Shown: positions 1 through 7,539 of the stretch, piece after piece | Layout: every line of letters starts with the position of its first letter | Position numbering within the stretch: the first letter of the stretch is position 1 | NCBI RefSeq assembly: GCF_015160855.1 | Contig: NZ_CP063373.1 | Span: 3,658,001-3,722,000, forward strand | DNA: 64,000 bases | Source of the DNA: Streptomyces ferrugineus | GTDB taxonomy: Bacteria; Actinomycetota; Actinomycetes; Streptomycetales; Streptomycetaceae | Direction: 5' to 3' | Position numbers and translations under genes: made by a program | Notes under the pieces: model-generated | The model's database searches: none | What the model saw: the letters and a program-made list of their open reading frames with translations, nothing else | What the model was told of the DNA's origin: nothing

Positions 1-173
1 AGATGCAGCACCGGCCAGAACCGGTTGCCCGGCCGGGCGAAGTGATGGCCGGTCGCGGCGGTCATCAGACCGGGGTTGATGCCGCAGAACAGGACGTGGA
101 GGCCGTCCGCGACGACGTCCGGGACGAGTCGGTCGTGGGCGGCCTCCAGCTCCGCCCGAGTCAAGCGCGCCAT
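1..173 (-). CDS. mug: G/U mismatch-specific uracil-DNA glycosylase, N-terminal part
   Basis: Only the first 57 codons are present; the gene runs off the left edge. The reading from the ATG at 173 gives MARLTRAELEAAHDRL and then the family signature GINPGL (about residue 31) followed by FARPGNRFWP, which together form the uracil/active-site region of the Mug/TDG branch of uracil-DNA glycosylases. These enzymes excise uracil or thymine mispaired with guanine, starting base-excision repair. It lies just 13 nt downstream of purB on the same strand, so it may be read through from it. Family assignment is firm; completeness cannot be judged. Confidence 0.85.
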   Translation of the reverse strand, partial: MARLTRAELEAAHDRLVPDVVADGLHVLFCGINPGLMTAATGHHFARPGNRFWPVLH

Positions 174-186
174 GCCGTGAGCGGCG

Positions 187-1629
187 TCAGAGGATGGCCC
201 CGGGCGTGTAACCGGCGGCCTCGGGACGCTGCTTCACGATCTCCTCGACCCGGCCCACGACGACGCCGACCTGGTCGGCCGCGGCGCCCGTGAAGGACAG
301 CTTGTCGGCCATCAGGGCGTCCAGCGCTCCGCGGTCCAGCGGGATGCGCTCGTCGGCGGCCAGCTTGTCGAGCAGCTCGTTGCGCTCGGCGCCCTGCTCG
401 CGCATCGCGAGGGCCGAAGCCACGGCGTTCTCCTTGATGGCCTCGTGCGCGAGTTCGCGGCCCACACCCGCGCGCACCGCGCCCATGAGCACCTTGGTGG
501 TGGCGAGGAACGGCAGGTAGCGGTCCAGCTCACGCGCCACGACCGCCGGGAAGGCGCCGAACTCGTCGAGCACCGTCAGGAACGTCTCCAGCAGACCGTC
601 CAGCGCGAAGAACGCGTCCGGCAGCGCGACCCGGCGCACCACCGAGCAGGACACGTCGCCCTCGTTCCACTGGTCGCCCGCCAGCTCGCCCGTCATCGAG
701 GCGTAGCCGCGCAGGATCACCATCAGGCCGTTGACCCGCTCGCAGGACCGCGTGTTCATCTTGTGCGGCATCGCGGAGGAGCCGACCTGGCCCGGCTTGA
801 AGCCCTCGGTCACCAGCTCGTGCCCGGCCATCAGCCGGATCGTCTTCGCGAGCGACGACGGCGCCGCCGCAAGCTGCACCAGCGCGGTCACCACCTCGTA
901 GTCCAGCGACCGCGGGTAGACCTGGCCGACCGAGGTGAAGGCCTGCGAGAAGCCCAGGTGCCGGGCGATCCGGTGCTCCAACTCGGCGAGCTTCGAGGCG
1001 TCCCCGCCGAGCAGGTCCAGCATGTCCTGCGCCGTGCCCACCGGGCCCTTGATGCCGCGCAGCGGGTAGCGGCCCAGCAGCTCCTCGACGCGGCCGTACG
1101 CGACGAGCAGTTCGTCGGTGGCCGTCGCGAAGCGCTTGCCCAGCGTCGTGGCCTGCGCGGCGACGTTGTGCGAGCGGCCGGCCATGACCAGCTCGCCGTA
1201 CTCCCCGGCCAGCTTGCCCAGGCGCGCCAGCACCGCCACCGTACGGTCGCGCATCAGCTCCAGGGAGAGCCGGATCTGGAGCTGTTCGACGTTCTCCGTG
1301 AGGTCGCGGGACGTCATGCCCTTGTGCACGTGCTCGTGCCCGGCGAGGTCGTTGAACTCCTCGATCCGCGCCTTCACGTCGTGCCGCGTGACCTTCTCGC
1401 GCTCGGCGATGGAGGCCAGGTCGACGGTGTCCAGGACGCGCTCGTAGTCGGCGATCGCCGCGTCCGGCACCTCGATGCCGAGGTCCTTCTGGGCCCGCAG
1501 CACGGCGAGCCAGAGCTGCCGCTCCAGCTTCACCTTCTGCTCGGGGGACCAGAGCGTGGCGAGCTCGGTGGAGGCGTAGCGTCCGGCGAGGACGTTCGGG
1601 ATGCGGGGCTTGGCGGGCGCAGAAGTCAC
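187..1629 (-). CDS. purB: adenylosuccinate lyase
   Basis: 480-residue PurB, the usual length in Streptomyces. It catalyses two fumarate-releasing steps of purine synthesis (SAICAR to AICAR and adenylosuccinate to AMP). The fumarase/aspartase superfamily signature GSSAMPHKMN lies about residue 270, and HNVAAQATTLGKRFA about residue 150 carries the catalytic-His region. The open frame continues upstream to 1893, but the added residues are Arg/Pro-rich and unlike PurB; homology begins at TSAPAKPRIPNVL, so the GTG at 1629 is preferred (another GTG lies at 1635). A TAAACT hexamer on the minus strand (1638-1643) is 8 nt before this GTG and no Shine-Dalgarno is visible, so the message may be leaderless. 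Confidence 0.95.
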   Translation of the reverse strand: MTSAPAKPRIPNVLAGRYASTELATLWSPEQKVKLERQLWLAVLRAQKDLGIEVPDAAIADYERVLDTVDLASIAEREKVTRHDVKARIEEFNDLAGHEHVHKGMTSRDLTENVEQLQIRLSLELMRDRTVAVLARLGKLAGEYGELVMAGRSHNVAAQATTLGKRFATATDELLVAYGRVEELLGRYPLRGIKGPVGTAQDMLDLLGGDASKLAELEHRIARHLGFSQAFTSVGQVYPRSLDYEVVTALVQLAAAPSSLAKTIRLMAGHELVTEGFKPGQVGSSAMPHKMNTRSCERVNGLMVILRGYASMTGELAGDQWNEGDVSCSVVRRVALPDAFFALDGLLETFLTVLDEFGAFPAVVARELDRYLPFLATTKVLMGAVRAGVGRELAHEAIKENAVASALAMREQGAERNELLDKLAADERIPLDRGALDALMADKLSFTGAAADQVGVVVGRVEEIVKQRPEAAGYTPGAIL

Positions 1630-1918
1630 GTGCACGGAGTTTACCCGGGGCGCTCCGCGCGCCGTTCCTTCGCCCGGTCCGCGAGACGGATACGAGACGG
1701 ACACCGATGCCCTCGGGCGTTCGGGTGAATTCCCCGGCCGTCGTCGCGTCCCGGTTTCCGGGGGCCTCCACATCTCGTTCATAGTCTGCACGTCGTGGCG
1801 AGTGCGGTCGTGCGGCATCACGGCACCTGCGACGACGTCCCGAATCCCGGCAATCGACACCATCGCGTCAATGACCGACGTCGGCTTCCCCATTCCGCCT
1901 GAGAGAAAGACAACGAGA
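1630..1918. other. divergent intergenic region purB / sortase substrate
   Basis: 289 bases between two divergent genes. It must hold both promoters. On the minus strand TAAACT (1638-1643) is a possible -10 for a leaderless purB message. I found no convincing -35/-10 pair for the plus-strand gene and no long inverted repeat. The purine-rich run GAGAGAAAG at 1901-1909 is a fair ribosome-binding site for the ATG at 1919. Confidence 0.4.
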
Positions 1919-2722
1919 ATGCGACAGGCTCTGACCAGGGGATTGATCGTGGCCGCCGCCGCGACAAGTGCCCTGTCCCTCTACGGCGCGTCGGCGTCCG
2001 CGGTCCCACGCACGCAGGGGGCCGTGGTGAACTCCGCCGCCGCACTGTCGGGCCACGCGGATCCCTGGGACCCGGCCCGGCTGGACGACAAATTCGGCAG
2101 TATGCAAGAGAAATTCGACGAGATGCGGGACGAATTCCAGGAGGTGAATGACAGGATCAGCGACCTGGATCTGCCGCAGCCCGCTTCCGGAAACACCACC
2201 TCGGGATTCGGCGACTCCGGCTACGGCACCGGGGAGCCGACCGGCCAGGGCTATGGCTCCGAGGAGCCGAGCAGCCAGGGCCACGGTTCCGAGAAGCCGA
2301 GCGGCTACGGTTACGGCTACGGCGACGACCGGCCGAGCGAGCAGGGCTACGGTTCCGACAAGCCGAGCGAGCAGGGCTACGGCCGCGAGACGCCCAGCGG
2401 CTACGGCTACGGTTCCGAAGAGCCGAGCGGCTATGGCTACGGCTACGGCGACGAGAAGCCGGACGACCACGGGTACGGGTACGGCTACGGCCACGACTCG
2501 CAGACCCCGACCCCGACGCCCACACCCACCAAGACCGCCACACCACCGCCCAGCCACAAGCCCACGCCGACTCCGACCCAGGCACCGCCGAAGAAGCCGA
2601 CTCACCCGCACATGCCCGAGACCGGCGCCGAGAGCGTCATCGGAGGCATCGCCGCCAGCGGGGCGCTGCTGATCGCCGGAACCGTCCTGTACCGGCGGAG
2701 CCGGGCCGCGTCGCGTCGGTAG
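1919..2722 (+). CDS. secreted Tyr/Gly-repeat protein with LPXTG-like sortase signal
   Basis: 267 residues. A signal peptide (1-28, ending ASASA) is followed by a short charged heptad segment (about 54-85, containing DKFGSMQEKFDEM) that looks like a coiled coil. Then come about nine degenerate repeats of the form GYGS-[ED]-[EK]-PS-x-Q and runs of GYGYGYG, then a Thr/Pro stalk with TPTPTPTP. It ends in a sorting signal: MPETG, a hydrophobic stretch, and RRSRAASRR. It is therefore expected to be covalently anchored to the cell wall by a sortase. ATG 1919 is chosen because the signal peptide starts there, although the frame is open further upstream. Function unknown; the repeat region resembles low-complexity adhesive or self-assembling domains. 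Confidence 0.85.
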   Translation: MRQALTRGLIVAAAATSALSLYGASASAVPRTQGAVVNSAAALSGHADPWDPARLDDKFGSMQEKFDEMRDEFQEVNDRISDLDLPQPASGNTTSGFGDSGYGTGEPTGQGYGSEEPSSQGHGSEKPSGYGYGYGDDRPSEQGYGSDKPSEQGYGRETPSGYGYGSEEPSGYGYGYGDEKPDDHGYGYGYGHDSQTPTPTPTPTKTATPPPSHKPTPTPTQAPPKKPTHPHMPETGAESVIGGIAASGALLIAGTVLYRRSRAASRR

Positions 2723-2745
2723 CGCGCAGGGGGTCCGGGGGCGGC

Positions 2746-3528
2746 CTACGCCGCCGGGCCCTCGTACGGCAGCAGCTCCGGGCGCTTCGCCGGCAGCCCG
2801 TCCCCGGAGGAGCGCCCCGTCAGGCGCCGGCCGATCCAGGGCAGCAGATGCCGGCGCGCGAACCGCACGTCGGCGACCCGCCGGGTGACCCATCCCGGCG
2901 GCGCCGCGGCCGGCATCGGCGTGCGCCACTCGGTGTCCTCGGGGTCGTAGCCGAGCGTCTGCCACACGGCCTCGGCGACCCGGCGATGCCCCTCGGCGGT
3001 CAGATGCAGCCGGTCCACGTCCCACATGCGGGGGTCGGAGAGCGACGGGGCCCCGTACAGATCGACGACGACCGCGCCGTGCCGGTCGGCCAGCTCGTCG
3101 ACGCAGGCGAACAGCTCCTCCATACGCGGCCGGAACCGCTCCAGGACCGGCCCCTGCCGTCCCGGACTGCGCATCAGCACCAGCTGTCCGCAGGCCGGGG
3201 CGAGCTTCTCCACCGCCTCCTGAAGCAGTGCGCGCACCCGCCCCATGTCGCACTTGGGCCGCAGCGTGTCGTTGAGCCCGCCGACGAGCGTGATCACATC
3301 GGCGCCCATCGAGGCCGCCACGTCCACCTGCTCCTCGACGATCTGCCCGATCAGCTTCCCGCGCACCGCGAGGTTGGCGTACCGGAAACCGGGCGTACGG
3401 GCGGCCATCCGCTCGGCGAGGAGGTCGGCCCAGCCCCGGTAGGAGCCGTCCGGGAGGAGGTCCGACATGCCCTCGGTGAAGGAGTCGCCGACCGCGACCA
3501 GGCTGCTGTGTGTGGGATTCGTCTGCAT
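2746..3528 (-). CDS. SGNH/GDSL-family hydrolase
   Basis: 260 residues with the four SGNH blocks: GDSFTEG (block I, catalytic Ser about residue 15), the Gly of block II in YANLAVRGKL, GGLNDTL (block III, Asn) and DRLHLTAEGH (block V, Asp and His). It has no signal peptide or membrane segment, so it probably acts in the cytoplasm as an esterase or lipase; the substrate is unknown. The C-terminal ~60 residues (after WRTPMP) are basic and proline-rich, beyond the core fold. It converges on the sortase-substrate gene with a 23-nt gap. Confidence 0.88.
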   Translation of the reverse strand: MQTNPTHSSLVAVGDSFTEGMSDLLPDGSYRGWADLLAERMAARTPGFRYANLAVRGKLIGQIVEEQVDVAASMGADVITLVGGLNDTLRPKCDMGRVRALLQEAVEKLAPACGQLVLMRSPGRQGPVLERFRPRMEELFACVDELADRHGAVVVDLYGAPSLSDPRMWDVDRLHLTAEGHRRVAEAVWQTLGYDPEDTEWRTPMPAAAPPGWVTRRVADVRFARRHLLPWIGRRLTGRSSGDGLPAKRPELLPYEGPAA

Positions 3529-3601
3529 GGCGACGGAAATGGTATCCCGGGCTCCATACCCGTCGGTCGGTCGGCCCGGGAACCACTGCTGAGTGCGGCC
3601 G

Positions 3602-4615
3602 TCAGGCCCGCTGTCCGAACAGCTCCCGCAGCACGTCCTCCATCGTCACCAGCCCGGCCAGCCGTCCGTCATTGCCCAGCGCGGCCGCCAGATGCGTACG
3701 GCTGCCCCGCATCGCGGTGAGCACGTCGTCCAGCGGCGTGCTCTCCCGCACACGCGCGATGGGCCGCATGTCCCCGACCTCGAACGGCACCTCCCGCGGG
3801 GAGGCGTCCAGCGCGTCCTTCACATGGAGGTAGCCCACGATGTGGCGCTCCTCGTCGACGACCGGGAAGCGGGAGAAGCCCGACTCGGCCGACAGCCGCT
3901 CCAGCTCCTCCGGTGTGACGCCCACGCGCGCGTAGACGACGCGTTCCAGCGGAAGCACCACGTCGCGCACGGGCCGGCGGCCCAGCTCCAGGGCGTCGTG
4001 CAGCCGGTCCCGCGCGCGGTCGTCGATCAGGCCGGCCTCGCCGGAGTCCCGCACCAGCCGGGCCAGTTCGGCGTCCGAGAAGGTCGCGGTGACCTCGTCC
4101 TTGGTCTCGACGCGCAGCAGCTTCAGCAGGGCGTTGGCGAACGCGTTGATCGTGAAGATCACCGGCCGCAGCGCCCGGGACAGCGCGACCAGCGGCGGAC
4201 CGAGCAGCAGAGCGCTGCGCACCGGCTCGGCCAGCGCGATGTTCTTCGGCACCATCTCGCCGAGCAGCATGTGCAGATAGGTGGCCAGTGCCAGCGCGAT
4301 CACGAACGACACCGCGTGCCCAGCGCTCTCCGGCACGCCCACCGCGTGGAACACCGGCTCCAGGAGGTGCTCGATGGCCGGTTCCGCGACCACGCCGAGC
4401 ACCAGGGTGCACAGCGTGATGCCGAGCTGCGCCGCCGCCATCAGCGCGGACACATGCCGCAGGCCCCACAGCACGCTCTTGGCGCGCCGGTCGCCCTCCT
4501 CGGCGTACGGCTCGATCTGGGAGCGCCGCACGGAGATCAGCGCGAACTCGGCGCCCACGAAGAAGGCGTTGACGACCAGCGTCAGAAAGCCGATGAACAG
4601 CTGTACGGCGGTCAT
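3602..4615 (-). CDS. CNNM/CorC-type hemolysin-family membrane protein (second of pair)
   Basis: 337 residues: an N-terminal CNNM (DUF21) transmembrane domain with hydrophobic segments at about 1-25, 60-80, 95-120 and 130-150, then a pair of CBS domains (about 205-330). It lacks the C-terminal CorC/HlyC domain carried by its upstream neighbour. CNNM/CorC proteins are linked to magnesium (or cobalt) efflux. Its ATG overlaps the stop of the upstream gene (ATGA), so the two are translationally coupled and probably form a heteromeric complex. Confidence 0.9.
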   Translation of the reverse strand: MTAVQLFIGFLTLVVNAFFVGAEFALISVRRSQIEPYAEEGDRRAKSVLWGLRHVSALMAAAQLGITLCTLVLGVVAEPAIEHLLEPVFHAVGVPESAGHAVSFVIALALATYLHMLLGEMVPKNIALAEPVRSALLLGPPLVALSRALRPVIFTINAFANALLKLLRVETKDEVTATFSDAELARLVRDSGEAGLIDDRARDRLHDALELGRRPVRDVVLPLERVVYARVGVTPEELERLSAESGFSRFPVVDEERHIVGYLHVKDALDASPREVPFEVGDMRPIARVRESTPLDDVLTAMRGSRTHLAAALGNDGRLAGLVTMEDVLRELFGQRA

Positions 4616-5952
4616 CGCCCGTCCTCCTTCTCGGTCTCGGCCGCGTCGTCGAACGGCGCGTGCAACAGCACTCGCGCGGCTCTGCGTCCCGCGGCGTCCA
4701 CCACGTCGAGCCGCCAGCCGGCGACCTCGACGCGGTCACCGACGGCGGGTATGCGGCCGAGTTCGGCCGCGACGAGACCGGCCAGCGTCTCGTACGGCCC
4801 TTCGGGCGCCCTGAGGCCGACGCGCGCGAGCTGGTCCACCCGCGCGGAACCGTCGGCCGAGAACAGGGCCCGGCCCTCGTCGTCGCTGCCCGCGGGGGCG
4901 AGGTCGGGCGTCTCGTGCGGGTCGTGCTCGTCGCGCACCTCGCCGACGACCTCCTCGACGATGTCCTCCAGCGTGGCCACGCCGGCCGTGCCGCCGTACT
5001 CGTCGATGACCACGGCCATGGTGCGCTTGCCGGACAGCCGGTCCAGGAGCCGGTCGACGGTGAGCGTCTCGGGGACCAGGAGCGGCTCGCGCATCAGCTC
5101 GGCGACCGAGACCCGGGGGCGGCGGTCGGCGGGCACCGCCAGGATGTCCTTGATGTGCGCGGTGCCCACGACCGAGTCGAGGCTGCCGCGGTAGACGGGG
5201 AACCGGGACAGCCCGGTGGCCCGGGTCGCGTTCGCCACGTCCTCGCAGGTCGCCTGGGCGTCCAGGGCGACGACCTGGACACGCGGGGTCATGACGTTCT
5301 CCGCCGTGAGATCGGCCAGGTTCAGGGTCCGTACGAAGAGCTCGGCGGTGTCCGGCTCCAAGGCGCCCTCCCGGGCGGAGTGCCGGGCGAGGGCGGCCAG
5401 CTCCTGGGGGCCGCGCGCGGCGGCCAGCTCCTCGGTGGGCTCCACGCCGAAGCGGCGCACGACGCGGTTCGCCGTGTTGTTCAGGTGCGTGATGAAGGGG
5501 CGGAAGACCGCGCTGAACCAGCGCTGGGCGTTCCCGACCCGCTTGGCCACGGCCAGCGGCGAGGAGATCGCCCAGTTCTTGGGCACCAGCTCGCCGACGA
5601 CCATCAGCACGACGGTCGACAGCGCCGTACCGATCACCAGCGCGATCGAGCTCGCCGTCGATCGGGAGACCCCGACCGACTCCAGCGGGCCGGCGAGCAG
5701 TGTGGCGATCGACGGCTCGGCGAGCATGCCGACGACCAGGTTGGTGACCGTGATGCCGAGCTGCGCGCCGGAGAGCTGGAACGTCAGGTTCCGTACCGCC
5801 TTGAGGGCGCCCGCGGCGCCCCGCTCGCCGCGCTCCGCGGCCCGTTCGAGCTCGCTGCGCTCGACCGTGGTCAGCGAGAACTCGGCCGCGACGAAGGCAC
5901 CGCAGGCCAGTGACAGCAGGATCGCCACCAGAAGGAGGAGCACTTCGGTCAT
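4612..5952 (-). CDS. CNNM/CorC-type hemolysin-family membrane protein (first of pair)
   Basis: 446 residues. Order: CNNM (DUF21) membrane domain with four hydrophobic segments (about 1-200), two CBS domains (about 215-340) including VIDEYGGTAGVATLEDIVEE, which is typical of the CorC group, and a CorC_HlyC domain (about 355-435). Known relatives export Mg2+ and bind adenine nucleotides at the CBS pair. A roughly 150-nt untranslated leader precedes it, with a possible folded RNA (see 6008-6078), so control by metal or nucleotide through the leader is possible. GGAGG stands 7-11 nt before the ATG. Confidence 0.92.
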   Translation of the reverse strand: MTEVLLLLVAILLSLACGAFVAAEFSLTTVERSELERAAERGERGAAGALKAVRNLTFQLSGAQLGITVTNLVVGMLAEPSIATLLAGPLESVGVSRSTASSIALVIGTALSTVVLMVVGELVPKNWAISSPLAVAKRVGNAQRWFSAVFRPFITHLNNTANRVVRRFGVEPTEELAAARGPQELAALARHSAREGALEPDTAELFVRTLNLADLTAENVMTPRVQVVALDAQATCEDVANATRATGLSRFPVYRGSLDSVVGTAHIKDILAVPADRRPRVSVAELMREPLLVPETLTVDRLLDRLSGKRTMAVVIDEYGGTAGVATLEDIVEEVVGEVRDEHDPHETPDLAPAGSDDEGRALFSADGSARVDQLARVGLRAPEGPYETLAGLVAAELGRIPAVGDRVEVAGWRLDVVDAAGRRAARVLLHAPFDDAAETEKEDGR

Positions 5953-6007
5953 CGGGTCACCTCCGTCCCATGGTCGGACAGGGTGGGGAGGATCGCGCGA
6001 TGTCTGC

Positions 6008-6078
6008 TACTGGGAGGCTCGCCCATGGGCGGACGCTCACACCTTTCACTGGAGGGCCGAAGTGGTCCCCCAATAGTA
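6008..6078 (-). ncRNA. candidate structured leader RNA before CNNM pair
   Basis: Read on the minus strand, this 71-nt piece of the leader can fold as a three-way junction. A closing stem pairs TACT (rc of 6075-6078) and GGGGG with CCTCC and AGTA (rc of 6008-6011). Inside it are a hairpin ACCACT...AGTG...GGT and a short hairpin around GCCCATGGGC. It sits about 55-125 nt upstream of a putative Mg2+ transporter gene, where a metal-responsive riboswitch would be expected. It does not match the M-box or yybP-ykoY consensus as I know them. TACTAT in the outer stem could instead be a -10 hexamer, which would rule out the fold. Confidence 0.3.
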
Positions 6079-6105
6079 AAGGATCGGCAAAGCGGATCGG
6101 TCGGG

Positions 6106-6531
6106 TCAGTCGGTGAGGGGCCTCACCCATCGCCGCCAGTGTTCCTCGGGCGTGTACCCCGCCGCGCGCCAGGCATGGTGTGCGGTCTCGTTGTCCACCA
6201 GCACCATGGCGTCGCCCCGTCGCCCGCCGAGCCGTACGAACCGTTCCTCCGCGGCGGCCAGCAGCGCCGCGCCGATGCCCCGGCGTCGGCGCTCCGGGTG
6301 CACCGCGAGCCGGTACAGATGGCAGCGCCAGCCGTCGAAGCCCGCGATCACCGTGCCGACCAGCTCGCCGTCGAACTCGGCGAGGATCAGCGCCTCGGGG
6401 TCGCGGGCGACCAGCCGCTCCACACCGTCCCGGTCGTCGCTGATGCTGGTGCCCTCGGCGGCCGTCTTCCAGAAGGCCAGCACGCTGTCGAGGTCGTCGG
6501 CCGTCGCGGACCGTATCTGCGGATCAGTCAT
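6106..6531 (-). CDS. GNAT-family N-acetyltransferase
   Basis: 141 residues, one GNAT domain. The acetyl-CoA pyrophosphate-binding motif is RRRGIGAALLAAAEE (Q/RxxGxG/A pattern, about residues 85-99), preceded by the strand LYRLAVHPE. The C-terminal HAWRAAGYTPEE is the usual GNAT end. Substrate not predictable; small single-domain GNATs acetylate amines, amino acids or protein N-termini. Its start overlaps the stop of the luciferase-like gene by 4 nt, so the two are co-translated. Confidence 0.88.
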   Translation of the reverse strand: MTDPQIRSATADDLDSVLAFWKTAAEGTSISDDRDGVERLVARDPEALILAEFDGELVGTVIAGFDGWRCHLYRLAVHPERRRRGIGAALLAAAEERFVRLGGRRGDAMVLVDNETAHHAWRAAGYTPEEHWRRWVRPLTD

Positions 6532-7493
6532 GCCGCGATCCCATCACGGGCGACGGAACGGGGCGTGGAATTCCGGGATGCGGACGGCTCCATGCCGCGC
6601 AGCCGTTCCATCACCGGCGCGAACGCCTCCATGCTCGGTTCCAGGACGGTGAGATAGCTGAACCCGTACCGCTCGCGCTGGGCCAGCACCTGGGCGCTCA
6701 TCTCCGCCACGCTGCCGATCAGACCGATGGGCAGCTCCAGGACCTGTTCCGTGGTGAGGTAGGGGACCCGTTCCAGCAGGGGCTGCGCGGCGGCCTCGCG
6801 GTCGTCGGTGTCGATCACGAACTGAATGAGCAGGTTCAGCTCCGCCGGCTCCGCGCGGCCCGCCGCCAGTGCGCGGTACCGCGCGACACGCTCCTCGAGC
6901 TCGTCGGCGAGCATCGCCCGCAACTCTCCCGCCGAGCTTCCCGGCACCGAGCGCGCGCCGGTGAAGGCGGCGATCTCGGCGTGCTCGGCGGTGAGGCGCA
7001 GCACACGGTCGCCGTTGCCGCCGACGAGCAGGGGGACGCGCGGCTTCTGCACCGGCCGGGGCTGGTGTTCCTCGGCGGCGAGAAGCCGGTGGAGCTCCTC
7101 GATGGTGTGCAGCAGATGGTCCACCCGTCCGCCGGGCGAGAGCCACGGCAGACCCGCCGTGTCGTGCTCCGCCTTGACGTAGCCGGTGCCGAGCCCGAGC
7201 TCCAGCCGTCCCCCGGTCAGCGCGTCGGTCGTCGCCACCTCCCGGGCGAGCAGGGCCGGGTTCCAGAACCCCGCGTTCAGCACGAACGTGCCCAGCCGGG
7301 GCCGCTCGGTCGCCTCGGCCGCCGCGACCAGGGCCGGGAACGGCGCGGGCATGCCCAGATGGTCGGGGACCAGGATCACGTCGTAGCCGAGCTCCTCGGC
7401 CCGGCGGCACTTGGCCCGCCACTCGTCGGCCGGGGCGGGGGTCATCAGGTTGACGCCGAAGCGGAACGGACGCGGGCTCACCGGTTGCGACAT
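6528..7493 (-). CDS. LLM-class (F420-type) oxidoreductase
   Basis: 321 residues with the bacterial luciferase-like TIM-barrel fold: RFGVNLMTPAP at the N-terminus, VPDHLG (about 43), GTFVLN and RLELGLGTGYVKAEHD (about 96-112), the segment that binds cofactor in F420-dependent members. It resembles the actinobacterial F420-dependent subfamily known as TIGR03621. The electron-transfer substrate cannot be named. Translationally coupled to the downstream GNAT gene. F420 rather than FMN as cofactor is inferred from subfamily and organism. Confidence 0.85.
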   Translation of the reverse strand: MSQPVSPRPFRFGVNLMTPAPADEWRAKCRRAEELGYDVILVPDHLGMPAPFPALVAAAEATERPRLGTFVLNAGFWNPALLAREVATTDALTGGRLELGLGTGYVKAEHDTAGLPWLSPGGRVDHLLHTIEELHRLLAAEEHQPRPVQKPRVPLLVGGNGDRVLRLTAEHAEIAAFTGARSVPGSSAGELRAMLADELEERVARYRALAAGRAEPAELNLLIQFVIDTDDREAAAQPLLERVPYLTTEQVLELPIGLIGSVAEMSAQVLAQRERYGFSYLTVLEPSMEAFAPVMERLRGMEPSASRNSTPRSVARDGIAA

Positions 7494-7539
7494 GAACTCT
7501 CCTCACCCTCAAGGGACTTGAGCATCTGCCGCGATTCCA

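Noticed and set aside
1630..1893. N-terminal extension of PurB
   Set aside because: The added ~88 residues are Arg/Pro-rich and unlike the family, and overlap the divergent promoter region.
5953..6105. M-box or yybP-ykoY riboswitch before the CNNM genes
   Set aside because: Some local similarity (AGGTGTGAGC) but the conserved core blocks are not in order; kept only as an unnamed candidate.
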